Shown here in pieces: positions 1 to 8,681 of a DNA stretch of 64,000 bases. Each line of letters begins with the position of its first letter. Positions within the stretch are counted from its first letter, which is position 1. This DNA is from Ruegeria arenilitoris (GTDB lineage: Bacteria; Pseudomonadota; Alphaproteobacteria; Rhodobacterales; Rhodobacteraceae): NCBI RefSeq assembly GCF_013035315.1, contig NZ_WQHP01000002.1, positions 62,001 to 126,000 of the forward strand. The letters are read 5' to 3'. The notes under the pieces are model-generated. The model was not told where the DNA came from. It did not search any database and saw nothing but the letters and a program-made list of their open reading frames with translations. The position numbers were made by a program, and so were the translations under genes.

Positions 1-478
1 GAAGCGCCCTCATCGCATCGTCGTCGGTCTCTTGCACACCGCCGGGCGCGTACATGTTACGCAGAATGTTTTGGACCATGCTGCGCCATTGAAATTCGAT
101 CTTCGAGGACGTGGACAGAACAGCATCCGCGTTTTGGCCGCCCAATCCAAAAGTCCACTTATCGTCAGGCAGCAAACGCGGGCTCATGTCGATGGTGACC
201 AGCCCGCCCAAACTTTGGGTGCCTGCCTGCGCGAGATACTGCCACGCAACTGCGGCCCCCATGGACCAGCCGACCAGAATAGGATGATCCAACTGGTCGA
301 TGATCTTGCCCGCAACCTCGACGCAACGCGCAAGGCTTGGCTCATCCTTTTCTCGGCAACCATGTCCAGGCAAATCCGGTGCATGGCAGTCGAAATCAGG
401 CCCGAGCCGAGCTTTGACGTCGTCAAAAACCGCGCCATTCATGGCCCAGCCATGCAGGAAAACCAGCGGTACGCTCAT
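1..478 (-). CDS. Alpha/beta hydrolase, C-terminus cut by window edge
   Basis: Partial protein of about 159 visible residues reading leftward out of the window. Near the N-terminus is HGW (oxyanion-hole region) and further on GWSMGA, the nucleophile elbow of alpha/beta hydrolases with Ser as nucleophile, so it is probably an esterase or amidase; it resembles the BioH-like carboxylesterase group, but the acid and His residues lie off the edge. The ATG at 478 overlaps the TGA of the upstream permease by 4 bp (ATGA), so it is the last visible gene of the HAAT-type ABC operon and is probably translationally coupled to it. A hydrolase in a transporter operon may process the imported compound. The substrate is unknown. 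Confidence 0.8.
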   Translation of the reverse strand, partial: MSVPLVFLHGWAMNGAVFDDVKARLGPDFDCHAPDLPGHGCREKDEPSLARCVEVAGKIIDQLDHPILVGWSMGAAVAWQYLAQAGTQSLGGLVTIDMSPRLLPDDKWTFGLGGQNADAVLSTSSKIEFQWRSMVQNILRNMYAPGGVQETDDDAMRAL

Positions 479-1533
479 GTGGTGCGCTGCCTGCGCAGGC
501 GACCGACGATGCCGGTTGGGAAGAAATAGACGCTGAGAATAAACAGGATGCCCAGCCACATCAGCCAACGATCGGGATCAACAAGCTCGGGGATCAGTGG
601 CAAGCCTTCGGTGGCATGAGATGCGGCGCCCATGAGGTTTTGCAGATACGTCTGCGCCAGTACGAAAAGCACCGCACCCAGCACTGCGCCATACATCGTG
701 CCCATGCCGCCAATGACGACCATCAGCAAAATGTCGAGCATAATCTCGAAGCTCAGCGTTGTATCCGGACCGACATACCTTAGCCAAATTGCAAACAAGC
801 TTCCGGCAAGGGCGGCAGTGGCCGCCGACAAGCAGGTCGCAGCCGTGCGATACCAGACCACCCGGTAACCGATTGCTTCGGCCCGAAAGTCGTTCTCGCG
901 GATGGCTTGCAGGACCCGACCAAACGGAGAATTCACGATACGCAGCAGAAGCAGGAACAGCGCCAGCGAGCTGAAGAAGATCAGGTAGTAGTTCAGGATC
1001 TTCCCGGTGAACTTGACCCCCATCACCTCGCCCATCCTGTTGGCAGAGGTCAGAACGCGCGGGATTTTATAGGTCAGCCCGTCTTCACCACCGGTGATGT
1101 CAGAAAACTGTGACACAAGAACCGCGACGGCAGAGGCAACAGCAAGTGTGATCATCGCAAAGAATATCGCGCGCACCCTGAGGCTGAACAAACCAATCAA
1201 CAGCGCCAGAACGATTGCCGCCAGCGCGCCGAGGACCGTACCGACCAAAAGGGCATCAAACCCGCGCCCCATATGGGTGGATGCCAGCGCCACGCCGTAC
1301 GCGCCCATGCCAAAGAACATGGTATGCGCAAAACTCACGATCCCGGTGTATCCAAGAAGCAGGTCATAACCCGCCACCAGCAGGATAAAGATGCAGATCC
1401 GAGCAGCGGTATCCAACGCTCGCACACCTTCAAAGAGGAACGGCGCACCGGCCAGACAAATCAGGATCAGCAGCAAAAGCGCGGTCAGAATGGGGGACCG
1501 GGGCGTATCGCCAGATATCAGACGCACAATCAT
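475..1533 (-). CDS. HAAT-family ABC transporter permease (LivM-like)
   Basis: Integral membrane protein of 352 aa with about nine or ten hydrophobic segments and the LivM-type region around GYTGIVSFAHTMFFGMGAYG (about residues 60-80), typical of branched-chain amino-acid/amide/urea (HAAT) importers. It would pair with the LivH-like permease immediately upstream to form the inner-membrane channel. It starts 1 bp after that gene's stop, and its own TGA overlaps the start of the hydrolase, so the genes form one transcript. Substrate cannot be told from the permease; leucine-type amino acids, short amides or other small polar molecules are all possible. Confidence 0.9.
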   Translation of the reverse strand: MIVRLISGDTPRSPILTALLLLILICLAGAPFLFEGVRALDTAARICIFILLVAGYDLLLGYTGIVSFAHTMFFGMGAYGVALASTHMGRGFDALLVGTVLGALAAIVLALLIGLFSLRVRAIFFAMITLAVASAVAVLVSQFSDITGGEDGLTYKIPRVLTSANRMGEVMGVKFTGKILNYYLIFFSSLALFLLLLRIVNSPFGRVLQAIRENDFRAEAIGYRVVWYRTAATCLSAATAALAGSLFAIWLRYVGPDTTLSFEIMLDILLMVVIGGMGTMYGAVLGAVLFVLAQTYLQNLMGAASHATEGLPLIPELVDPDRWLMWLGILFILSVYFFPTGIVGRLRRQRTT

Positions 1534-1534
1534 T

Positions 1535-2566
1535 TCACTTCGCCTTCACTACAGGCAGCATGCCTTGTGGCCGCCACATCAGGATTGCAGTCATCAGCGC
1601 GATGTTGGACACAAGCGCCAGTTTCGGTTCAAGGAACGCGACGTAGTTCTGCAAAAGCCCAACCAGCAGCGCGCCGATAAAAGCTCCTTCGACCGAGCCA
1701 AGGCCACCGATAATTGCCACGATGAAAACAAGAACCATCATGCGTTCGCCCATGCCCGCAGTGATAACCTCTTGATAAAGGCCCCACATCACACCGCCCA
1801 AGCCAGCAAGCGCTGATCCGGCGATGAAAACGCCAACGAAAACCACGCGCAGACGATACCCCAGCGCTTCGACCATCGGGCCGTTTTCGACGCCTGCCCG
1901 CACGATCAGACCGATCTTGGTACGGCGCAGGATCATGCGCATGGCGATGAACAAAACAGCGCCGATCCCCACGGCGAGAAGGCGGTACTTTTCCATCGCA
2001 GCGCCTGCAAAGGTGATCGCGCCTTTCAGCATTTCGGGGCGGTTGATAAAGATCTCATCCGGGCCCCAGATCACATGGATCAGCTGTTCGATCACGATCA
2101 GGCCGCCGACGGTGACAAGGATTTGCTTCAGGTGTGCGCCGTAGACGGGTTTGACGATAACTCTTTCGAACACCCAGCCCAACGCGCCAGTCACAGTCAT
2201 CGCTGCTACAACCGCAAGGAAAACCGCGGACATGTTGAGCAGCAGCGAGGTCGCACCGGTCCAGTCGCCAAGCGCAATCAGGACCGAGACCCCGACGAAG
2301 GCCCCGACCGACACGAATGCGCCGTGGCCAAAGTTGATGACATCCATCAGGCCAAACACCAGCGTAAGCCCGGATGCCATGATGAAGATCATCATCCCCA
2401 TGGCGAGGCCCGACACCGTCAAAGTCAGCCAGGACGATGGCGCGCCGATCGCGAAGAACCCAAGCACCACCAGGATCGGGATCAAGAGAAACGGCATCGC
2501 CTTGTCCAGACGCTCGCCCAGCGATACGTCTGCGAAGGTGGGTCTATGATCAGGAGCGGCCGTCAT
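1535..2566 (-). CDS. HAAT-family ABC transporter permease (LivH-like)
   Basis: Membrane protein of 343 aa, slightly longer than usual LivH (about 300) because of an N-terminal cytoplasmic stretch of about 25 residues. The conserved LivH segment FGLMDVINFGHGAFVSVGAF and the C-terminal IGGLGSVEGAFIGALLVG are present. It abuts the ATPase gene upstream without any gap (stop at 2567, start at 2566) and is followed after 1 bp by the LivM-like permease. It forms half of the transmembrane channel of the importer encoded between 475 and 5296. Confidence 0.9.
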   Translation of the reverse strand: MTAAPDHRPTFADVSLGERLDKAMPFLLIPILVVLGFFAIGAPSSWLTLTVSGLAMGMMIFIMASGLTLVFGLMDVINFGHGAFVSVGAFVGVSVLIALGDWTGATSLLLNMSAVFLAVVAAMTVTGALGWVFERVIVKPVYGAHLKQILVTVGGLIVIEQLIHVIWGPDEIFINRPEMLKGAITFAGAAMEKYRLLAVGIGAVLFIAMRMILRRTKIGLIVRAGVENGPMVEALGYRLRVVFVGVFIAGSALAGLGGVMWGLYQEVITAGMGERMMVLVFIVAIIGGLGSVEGAFIGALLVGLLQNYVAFLEPKLALVSNIALMTAILMWRPQGMLPVVKAK

Positions 2567-3289
2567 TCAGTGCGCCTCCATGCTCAAACCCATCAGGCTT
2601 TCCTGAAGGTCTTTGTTGCTTGCAAGTTCCGCCATGGCCCCGGTCCAGATTACGCGCCCGTCATCCATGACTACGGCGCTGTCCCCAAGGGCTTTGGCGA
2701 CCGAAAAATTCTGTTCCACCAGAAGGATCGAACGCCCCTGTGCCTTTAGGTCACGCAGAGCGTTTGCCATGGTCGCAATGATGGCGGGTGCCAGGCCCTT
2801 GGTGGGCTCATCAATCAGATACAGTTCGCGGTCTTCGGCCATAGCGCGGGCGATAGAGAGCATCTGCTTTTGCCCCCCCGACAGGTTTCCGGCTTCGCTG
2901 TTCCAGAAGGTGCCCAGTGCCGGAAACGCACCTAGCAGCCACTCTTTCCGTTTTGGGTCAAGCGGACCAGAGCTGGCACCCAGCACCATATTTTCTTCGA
3001 CCGTCAAATCGCTGAAGATGCCCATATCCTCGGGCACAAAGCCAATGCCTGCGCGGGCGCGGGCAGAGACTGGCATGCGTTTCAGGTCCTGCCCGTTATA
3101 GAGTATTTCGCCCGACTTCGCGGTCCATTGCCCCATGATCGTCTTGAGCGTCGTGGTTTTGCCCACGCCATTGCGGCCAAGCAGCATGGTCACCTCGCCA
3201 CGTGGCACCTCAAAGTCGACACCTTGCAGAATGTGGTATTGCGCGATGTCGGTATAGACATCTTTCAGTGTCAGGATTGGGTCAGACAT
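2567..3289 (-). CDS. HAAT-family ABC transporter ATP-binding protein (LivF-like)
   Basis: ATPase of 240 aa taken from the ATG at 3289 (MSDPILTLKDV), which overlaps the preceding LivG-like stop by 8 bp; a longer reading to 3376 would only add residues overlapping that gene. Walker A GRNGVGKT at about 38-45, ABC signature LSGGQKQML, Walker B LYLIDEP and the switch His in LLVEQNF are complete. Length and the GRNGVGKT variant are typical of LivF. It energises the two permeases downstream in the same operon. Confidence 0.92.
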   Translation of the reverse strand: MSDPILTLKDVYTDIAQYHILQGVDFEVPRGEVTMLLGRNGVGKTTTLKTIMGQWTAKSGEILYNGQDLKRMPVSARARAGIGFVPEDMGIFSDLTVEENMVLGASSGPLDPKRKEWLLGAFPALGTFWNSEAGNLSGGQKQMLSIARAMAEDRELYLIDEPTKGLAPAIIATMANALRDLKAQGRSILLVEQNFSVAKALGDSAVVMDDGRVIWTGAMAELASNKDLQESLMGLSMEAH

Positions 3290-4046
3290 GATCCAGCTCC
3301 TTGCCCATATAGGCTTCTTGTACCACGGCCGAGGCCATGACTTCGGCGGGCGGACCGTCAGCAGCCAAGGCGCCATTGTGCAAAACGATAATGCGGTCAG
3401 CCAGGGTGCGGATCACGTCGAGCTTGTGTTCGACAAGCAGCACCGTTTTGCTCGTATCGGCCTTGATCTCGGCAATCAGGTCCAGGATCACCGGGGCCTC
3501 ATCCACGCTCATGCCTGCGGTCGGTTCGTCGAACATGTAAACCAGCGGGTCGAGGCCAATAAGCATGGCCACCTCCAGCTTTCTCTGATCGCCATGCGAA
3601 AGTTCGGTCACCAGTTGGTCTTTCTGAGTATCAAGGCGAACCCGTTCCAGAATTTCGCTGGCTTCCGCAGTCAATTCTGTGTGGCTGTCAGCCATTGAAA
3701 ACAGCCCAAAGCCATTGTGTTTACGCGACTGGATAACCAACCGAAGGTTTTCAAGAACCGAGAGGTCGGGAAACAAGTTGGTCAATTGAAAGGCGCGCCC
3801 CAGACCACGACGGCAGCGTTCGGCGACGCCCAGGCGGGTGATGTCCTGACCTTTCAGGGTCACCGTTCCGGCGGTCGCCGCGATCTGACCTGAGATCAGG
3901 TTAAAGTACGTCGTCTTGCCTGCGCCATTGGGTCCGACAATCGCCGTCAGCTCTCCGGCGGGGAATTTGCAGGTCACCGCATCCACGGCCACATGCCCAC
4001 CAAAGCGCACTGTAAGTGCGTCAGTTTCCAAAAGTATCTGGGTCAT
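3282..4046 (-). CDS. HAAT-family ABC transporter ATP-binding protein (LivG-like)
   Basis: ATPase of 254 aa with Walker A GPNGAGKT at about 38-45, a LivG-type signature written LSHGDQRKLEVAM instead of canonical LSGGQ, Walker B LVYMFDEP and H-loop LLVEHKLDVI. The LSHGDQ form is normal for LivG/UrtD subunits. It is the first gene after the binding protein, from which it is separated by 74 bp that contain a strong hairpin (4066-4093), and it overlaps the LivF-like gene by 8 bp. Confidence 0.92.
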   Translation of the reverse strand: MTQILLETDALTVRFGGHVAVDAVTCKFPAGELTAIVGPNGAGKTTYFNLISGQIAATAGTVTLKGQDITRLGVAERCRRGLGRAFQLTNLFPDLSVLENLRLVIQSRKHNGFGLFSMADSHTELTAEASEILERVRLDTQKDQLVTELSHGDQRKLEVAMLIGLDPLVYMFDEPTAGMSVDEAPVILDLIAEIKADTSKTVLLVEHKLDVIRTLADRIIVLHNGALAADGPPAEVMASAVVQEAYMGKELDHV

Positions 4047-4065
4047 TGGATGAAGTCCTAAGGTC

Positions 4066-4093
4066 CCGGGGCGGGAAAAACGAACCGCCCCGG
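4066..4093 (-). terminator. Hairpin between binding-protein gene and LivG-like gene
   Basis: Perfect 9-bp inverted repeat, CCGGGGCGG (4066-4074) and CCGCCCCGG (4085-4093), with a 10-nt loop, lying 27 bp after the binding-protein stop and 19 bp before the LivG-like start. On the transcribed strand the loop is T-rich. It may be a partial terminator or an RNA 3'-end stabiliser that keeps binding-protein mRNA more abundant than permease/ATPase mRNA. One of four similar sites in this window. Confidence 0.6.
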
Positions 4094-4120
4094 TTTCATG
4101 CGACAGGCTGAGGTCGCGGA

Positions 4121-5296
4121 TTACTGATTGCGAACCGGGATTTCCATCTCGTCCATGCCGATCTCACGAACCAGAACCGGCACGCCATAGTCCTTGCCGT
4201 CCTGAATTTCGGTGCGGAAATGGTACATGGTCTGCATTGCCTGGTGGTCTTCCGGACGGAACATCATGGTGCCTTTGGGCGTTTCCCACGTAAGCCCTTT
4301 CATCGCCGCAACCAACGCTTCGGTATCTTCGGCACCACCGGCTTTTTTGATCGCTTCAACAATGGCGATGCCGGAAGCCATGCCACCAGCGGTAAAGAAA
4401 TCGGGCGGGCTGTCGAAACGCTCAAAATGCGTTTTGACTAGCCAGTCATTCACCGGGTTTTGCGGGATCTCATAGTAGTAATATGTGGCACCTTCCATGC
4501 CAGGCAGTTCTTTGTACGCTTTCAAAGCTGCAAGGATGTTCCCGCCAGTGGCAATCTCAACACCGAAGCGGCTGGGCTCCATCGCGTTGATCTTGCTCAT
4601 GGGGTTGCCGCCCCCGGCCCAGATGATGAACAGCTTCTTTTCGCCCTCGACCTCACTCATCGCATTGAAGATGCGTTCTGCGGCCGCGGTGAAATCCGTC
4701 GTGTCGGTCGGCACATATTCTTCATGTGCCAGTGTCGCACCGGTGCCTTCCAAAGCTTCCTTGAACGCGGCCACGCCATCACGACCAAAAGCGTAGTCCT
4801 GCGCCAAAGTTGCAACGGCGACGTTCTCACCGCCCAAGGCTACCGCGTTCGCGATTGCATCCTGAGACGAGTTTCGGCCGGTGCGGAAAATATATGGGTT
4901 CCAGTTCGCGCCCGTGATCGAATCCGCCACAGCGGGCTCTACGATCAACACACGCTCATACTCCTCGGCGACGGGCAGCATCGCCAAGGCGACACCAGAG
5001 CTGACCGGGCCAACGGCGATATGGGCATCATCGTCGCCATAAGCCTCCTCCAGTTGCGCGCGGCCAATGTCCGGCTTCAACTGAGTGTCTTTTTCGATGA
5101 TGACGATCTTCTCGCCATTGATCTCCATCGTGCCATCGGTGGCGTATTCCAGCCCCAGCTTCAGACCATTGTGGGATTGGGCCGCGTAGGCCTCAAAAGG
5201 TCCAGTTTTGCCGTAGACATGGGCAATTCTGATTTCCGCGATCGCCGTCGACGATATCAACGCGCCGACAGCGGTTAGTGCAAGCATGCGCAACAT
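4121..5296 (-). CDS. HAAT-type periplasmic substrate-binding protein
   Basis: Protein of 391 aa from the ATG at 5296, which has GGGAGGAG about 5 nt upstream; an in-frame ATG at 5335 lies before this ribosome site and is unlikely. A Sec signal peptide (MLRMLALTAVGALISSTAIA) is followed by a type-1 periplasmic binding fold: IRIAHVYGKTGPFEAYA near the N-terminus, a VGPVSSGVALAM ligand-loop region and AQDYAFGRDG mid-protein, as in amino-acid/amide binding proteins. It is the first gene of the operon with LivG, LivF, LivH and LivM-like subunits. The AraC gene lies upstream in the same direction, separated by 296 bp in which no gene is seen and which should contain the operon promoter. Confidence 0.9.
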   Translation of the reverse strand: MLRMLALTAVGALISSTAIAEIRIAHVYGKTGPFEAYAAQSHNGLKLGLEYATDGTMEINGEKIVIIEKDTQLKPDIGRAQLEEAYGDDDAHIAVGPVSSGVALAMLPVAEEYERVLIVEPAVADSITGANWNPYIFRTGRNSSQDAIANAVALGGENVAVATLAQDYAFGRDGVAAFKEALEGTGATLAHEEYVPTDTTDFTAAAERIFNAMSEVEGEKKLFIIWAGGGNPMSKINAMEPSRFGVEIATGGNILAALKAYKELPGMEGATYYYYEIPQNPVNDWLVKTHFERFDSPPDFFTAGGMASGIAIVEAIKKAGGAEDTEALVAAMKGLTWETPKGTMMFRPEDHQAMQTMYHFRTEIQDGKDYGVPVLVREIGMDEMEIPVRNQ

Positions 5297-5592
5297 AAAG
5301 GCTCCTCCCGTTTTCCTCACGAAGATATGAAACATGAATCAGCATTCATGTCAAAGACATTTGTCCTGAGAAGCCGTCAGCAAGGCAATCACACCCCGAT
5401 AGTCCGCTGCCGGATTTTGCGAAATTCGGCGCCTACGACGGCCAAGCGGACGAAGCTGCCTCAAGCGCGAAGACGCCGTGTTCGGGTGAAACTCTGTTCA
5501 GTCTTTGTGGGGACAGCTATCGAGCTATGGAGCGCAAAGATCGAGTGGTTAGGGTGGCTAAAATACGTTGAGTGGCAACCCAGAGGGCATAT

Positions 5593-6570
5593 CTACAAGC
5601 CCCTTGTCTCAGACGGCAACTCGCGGAAAAACCGCCTGTAGTCCCGCGCGAACTGACCCATATGCCAAAATCCGCGCCGATTCGCAGCGTCGTTTATCGT
5701 GCCATCGAAAGAACCGGTCAAAAGGTCCTCTCGAACGCGGCTCAACCGAAGACGCACATAGTATGACTTTGGGCCAAGTCCGAACTGTTCTTTGAACGCG
5801 CGATCCAAAGTTCGCCAAGACGCCCCGCTTTCCTTGCAAATCTCTTCAATCGAAACCGGATCTTCCAGGTTGGCAGCCATCAGGTCCATTGCACGATCAA
5901 CAGCACGCCGTCTGCTAGCCGCCTGACTTCTGTCAAAATGCGCTTCGTTGTCCGTCAGAATACTCAGGGCTTCAAGCATCAGAGTTTCCTCTGTTTCCTC
6001 AGACCACTGCGCATCTGCGCTAGTCAACAGCCCGGATACGAGATGTTCCAATTGCGCCATGCTGGCCAAACCTGCTTTGGACCTAAGTTTGTGTGCGTCC
6101 GGATTATCGTGTTCCAGATGAAACCCACAGGTTTCTGCTAGTTTCTCCAGCCGATCGGTTTCAAACGAAACAACGTTGCCCGTGAATCCGGCTGTTGAAA
6201 TACCGTCGAACCCATCACTGTCTCCGAAGGACAGGAATGCGCCATCGGTGACGTCCTTTGATTGCCACTTGTCGACAGCGCCATTTGACGGAATTCCGAA
6301 CGTTACCCACCCTTTCGGCGAAACACCACGTTGGTGAACACGTTGGTTCATTGCAATGTTCAAGGCTGACACCGAGCGCCCGGAGCGCACTGTTACTCTC
6401 GTGGATAATCGCCCTGGATCAAGCTGTCGAAAGTCAATGTCCCAGGGCGTAAAGTCCCCGATCATATTGGGATGGTCGAAATTCAGCACGACTGCGGGCA
6501 TCACCCCATCCGCTATGGCAGGGTCAGCCTTTTGCAAATTTGGCGAATTCTTGATGTGGTCCATTCCCAA
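5593..6570 (-). CDS. AraC-family transcriptional regulator
   Basis: Regulator of 325 aa. The last ~100 residues carry two helix-turn-helix motifs of the AraC type (SIEEICKESGASWRTLDRAF, then the degenerate second motif ending ANRRGFWHMGQFARDYRRFF). The N-terminal ~210 residues are an unassigned sensor domain, as in the EutR-like subgroup. The start could be Met1 or Met3. It lies upstream of, and in the same direction as, the HAAT importer, and divergent from the RHH/sulfatase pair with only 50 bp between, so it may control either. The 50-bp divergent region is rich in palindromes (see 6574-6627). Confidence 0.88.
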   Translation of the reverse strand: MGMDHIKNSPNLQKADPAIADGVMPAVVLNFDHPNMIGDFTPWDIDFRQLDPGRLSTRVTVRSGRSVSALNIAMNQRVHQRGVSPKGWVTFGIPSNGAVDKWQSKDVTDGAFLSFGDSDGFDGISTAGFTGNVVSFETDRLEKLAETCGFHLEHDNPDAHKLRSKAGLASMAQLEHLVSGLLTSADAQWSEETEETLMLEALSILTDNEAHFDRSQAASRRRAVDRAMDLMAANLEDPVSIEEICKESGASWRTLDRAFKEQFGLGPKSYYVRLRLSRVREDLLTGSFDGTINDAANRRGFWHMGQFARDYRRFFRELPSETRGL

Positions 6571-6573
6571 AGC

Positions 6574-6627
6574 CTGACACTTTACCGGTAATGTAGCGAA
6601 TTCGAACCGTAGGGAGTCAAGTGTCAG
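6574..6627. promoter_or_regulatory. Nested palindromes in divergent AraC/RHH promoter
   Basis: A perfect 9-bp inverted repeat, CTGACACTT (6574-6582) and AAGTGTCAG (6619-6627), brackets the whole intergenic gap. Inside it lie two shorter perfect palindromes, TTACCGGTAA (6582-6591) and CGAATTCG (6597-6604). The outer right arm includes the GTG start of the RHH gene. This layout suits an operator for a dimeric regulator such as the RHH protein or the AraC protein; which one binds is inference. Confidence 0.5.
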
Positions 6628-6842
6628 CTAAAACTCCAAACCTTGCCACCATGGGCCGACCACGGCTGCCGGAGGCCGATGCTCGATCAGAGCGCGTGGT
6701 GACGTTTCTCACGCCACCGGAACATCGGCGGCTATCTGAGCTGGCACATCAGTCAAATCAATCTATTTCAGCCAAATGCCACGAACTGATTGTTCAGGCG
6801 ATGAGCTTCACGGATATAAAAGGGGGAAAGAAGGGTGACTAG
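6621..6842 (+). CDS. Small ribbon-helix-helix-like DNA-binding protein
   Basis: Protein of 73 aa read from a GTG at 6621 preceded by AGGGAG with about 4-5 nt spacing. Residues ~24-63 (ERVVTFLTPPEHRRLSELA, then SNQSISAKCHELIVQAM) follow the pattern of Arc/CopG/MetJ ribbon-helix-helix proteins: a short beta-strand, a helix, a turn with small residues, then a second helix. Its TAG overlaps the start of the sulfatase by 8 bp, so the two are co-translated. It is probably a repressor of its own operon. An internal ATG at 6651 is a less likely start. Function is inferred from shape only. Confidence 0.65.
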   Translation: MSAKTPNLATMGRPRLPEADARSERVVTFLTPPEHRRLSELAHQSNQSISAKCHELIVQAMSFTDIKGGKKGD

Positions 6843-8493
6843 TGTTATTCACAAGACTGGGGTTCTAGCCTGTTTGCTGGCTGCGCTCGCCGCCACGCCA
6901 GCGGCCGCTCAACAAGACGCAATTGTGCATGACGGTGAGTTTGAGTTCCTGCGCGCCCAATTTGGCGAGCAATGGGATGCGCAGGACATCGAGATCGAAG
7001 CGAGGTTGGCAGAAATTCGGGACGCCAACGGCGGCAAACCCCCTAATTTTCTGTACATCCTTATCGACGACATCAGCTTTGGCCAGATGGGAGAGCGCAA
7101 GCTCAACTACGTTATGGGCATCGAAACCCCGAACATCAATGACTTTGCCAACGAAGGCTTGTCGTTGATGCGTATGTACACCGAACCCTCCTGCACGCCC
7201 ACACGTACGGCCATGTTGACCGGTCGGCATCCCATCCGGGCCGGAGTAGAAGAGGTGAAAGTAGCTTTGGTGGGTGAAGGACTGCCTGCCGACGAAGTGA
7301 CTCTGCCGGAAATCCTTAAACAGGCCGGGTACAACACCTCGCATGTCGGCAAATGGCATCAGGGCGATATTGAAGAGGCCTACCCGCACAATCAGGGCTT
7401 CGACTGGGCGGCGTTCCCGCTGCATCAACAGGTTCAGCTGAGCCTGATGACCCGCGAGGCGATGCAGGCGAACAATATGTTGGGCTATCACGCATCGGGA
7501 CAGAACAACGCGTTTCTATTGGACGAACGATTCAAACCCTATGGATTGGTCACAGGTGTTGAAGCCGAGGCAGGCGGGACAGCGCGCGAGGTCGAAATGG
7601 CCGCGGGCGAAGAATGGACGCAAGCCAAATACGAAGAGATGAACGAGCGCTACCAGTCGCAGGCAATTGAACAGCTTGAGCGCGTTGCAGCGTTGGATGA
7701 GCCGTTTTTCCTCCAGTACTGGCCGCTTTACCCGCTGAATTTTGCCTATCCCGATCAGGCGTTGTCACGGAACGGAGGGTTCCACGCAGACAAGCTGCAG
7801 CTGCTGGACGGTTGGATCGGCGAAGTCCTGGCTGCACTGGAAGAGACCGGCGAGGCGGACAATACCATTGTCATGATCATGGCCGACAACGGGTTGATGT
7901 ACCATTACGAGGGGACATCCGGGCTGAACCAACTGATCTATCGGGGTGGCAAGACCCAACACCTGGAAGGGGGCGTGCGCACCGATGCGTTCATTCGCTG
8001 GCCCGGCGTGATCGAAGCCGACAGTGCCGCCGGTGACATTTTCCACGTCTCGGATATCTACACCACAATCGCACGTATCGCGGGCGCCACAGACTTTATC
8101 CCGCGTGATCGTGTGATCGATGGGATCGACCAAACGGCACTGCTGCTGGAAGGAGAAGGAAACGGGCGTCGCGACTACGTTTATGTGTATGAGGGTCCGG
8201 TTTTGCGCTCGGTCGTCAAGCAAGAGTTCAAGATGCACTTGCCTGCGCCGGGTGCCCCCGGAGCGGCCGCGCCCACTTACAACATCTATCGCGACCCACG
8301 CGAAGAGCATCCGCTGGTTGGATACTCGCTTTGGGCAGGCGCGTCGTTTCAGGACATGATCAAGCGCCATCAGAAGATGATTGCCAAATATCCGAACTCG
8401 GAAATCGGAAAGGACATCCCCTATGGCGGTATCGATAACCTGCGACCCGAAAGCGAAGAGGCGCGGCAGGTCTTCATGAGCTGGCAAGAATAA
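6835..8493 (+). CDS. Exported sulfatase (arylsulfatase-type)
   Basis: Protein of 552 aa, GTG start at 6835 with AGGGGGAAAGAAG upstream. A Sec signal peptide ends near AAAQQ (~residue 26). The type-I sulfatase core is clear: metal ligands IDDI (Asp78-Asp79), the formylglycine motif CTPTR with Cys120 followed by TAMLTGRHP, HVGKWH (catalytic Lys/His) and MADNG near residue 350 (metal). Cys120 would need conversion to formylglycine by a maturase encoded elsewhere. It hydrolyses an organic sulfate ester in the periplasm; the substrate is unknown. It is co-translated with a small RHH protein and followed by a strong hairpin. No sugar-utilisation genes are adjacent. Confidence 0.9.
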   Translation: MTSVIHKTGVLACLLAALAATPAAAQQDAIVHDGEFEFLRAQFGEQWDAQDIEIEARLAEIRDANGGKPPNFLYILIDDISFGQMGERKLNYVMGIETPNINDFANEGLSLMRMYTEPSCTPTRTAMLTGRHPIRAGVEEVKVALVGEGLPADEVTLPEILKQAGYNTSHVGKWHQGDIEEAYPHNQGFDWAAFPLHQQVQLSLMTREAMQANNMLGYHASGQNNAFLLDERFKPYGLVTGVEAEAGGTAREVEMAAGEEWTQAKYEEMNERYQSQAIEQLERVAALDEPFFLQYWPLYPLNFAYPDQALSRNGGFHADKLQLLDGWIGEVLAALEETGEADNTIVMIMADNGLMYHYEGTSGLNQLIYRGGKTQHLEGGVRTDAFIRWPGVIEADSAAGDIFHVSDIYTTIARIAGATDFIPRDRVIDGIDQTALLLEGEGNGRRDYVYVYEGPVLRSVVKQEFKMHLPAPGAPGAAAPTYNIYRDPREEHPLVGYSLWAGASFQDMIKRHQKMIAKYPNSEIGKDIPYGGIDNLRPESEEARQVFMSWQE

Positions 8494-8501
8494 ACGCACC
8501 A

Positions 8502-8528
8502 CGGCGCGCGGAACCTTCCTGCGCGCCG
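8502..8528 (+). terminator. Hairpin after sulfatase gene
   Basis: Perfect 8-bp stem CGGCGCGC (8502-8509) and GCGCGCCG (8521-8528), loop of 11 nt, starting 8 nt after the sulfatase stop. There is no long U-run, so it may be a weak or factor-dependent terminator or a 3'-end stabiliser. The remaining bases to 8681 show nothing further. Confidence 0.55.
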
Positions 8529-8681
8529 TCACAGAATAATGAACGGAATGCACTGAGGTGTCAGCTCAACGGGTCTATGTCAGGGGCGAACAACGCCTTG
8601 GGAACACATGACGCCCTGTCCCGACGCGGTCAAACCTCTGCCTGTTGTAAGACTGCGCATACTGTCATCTTGCTTCCGAAC

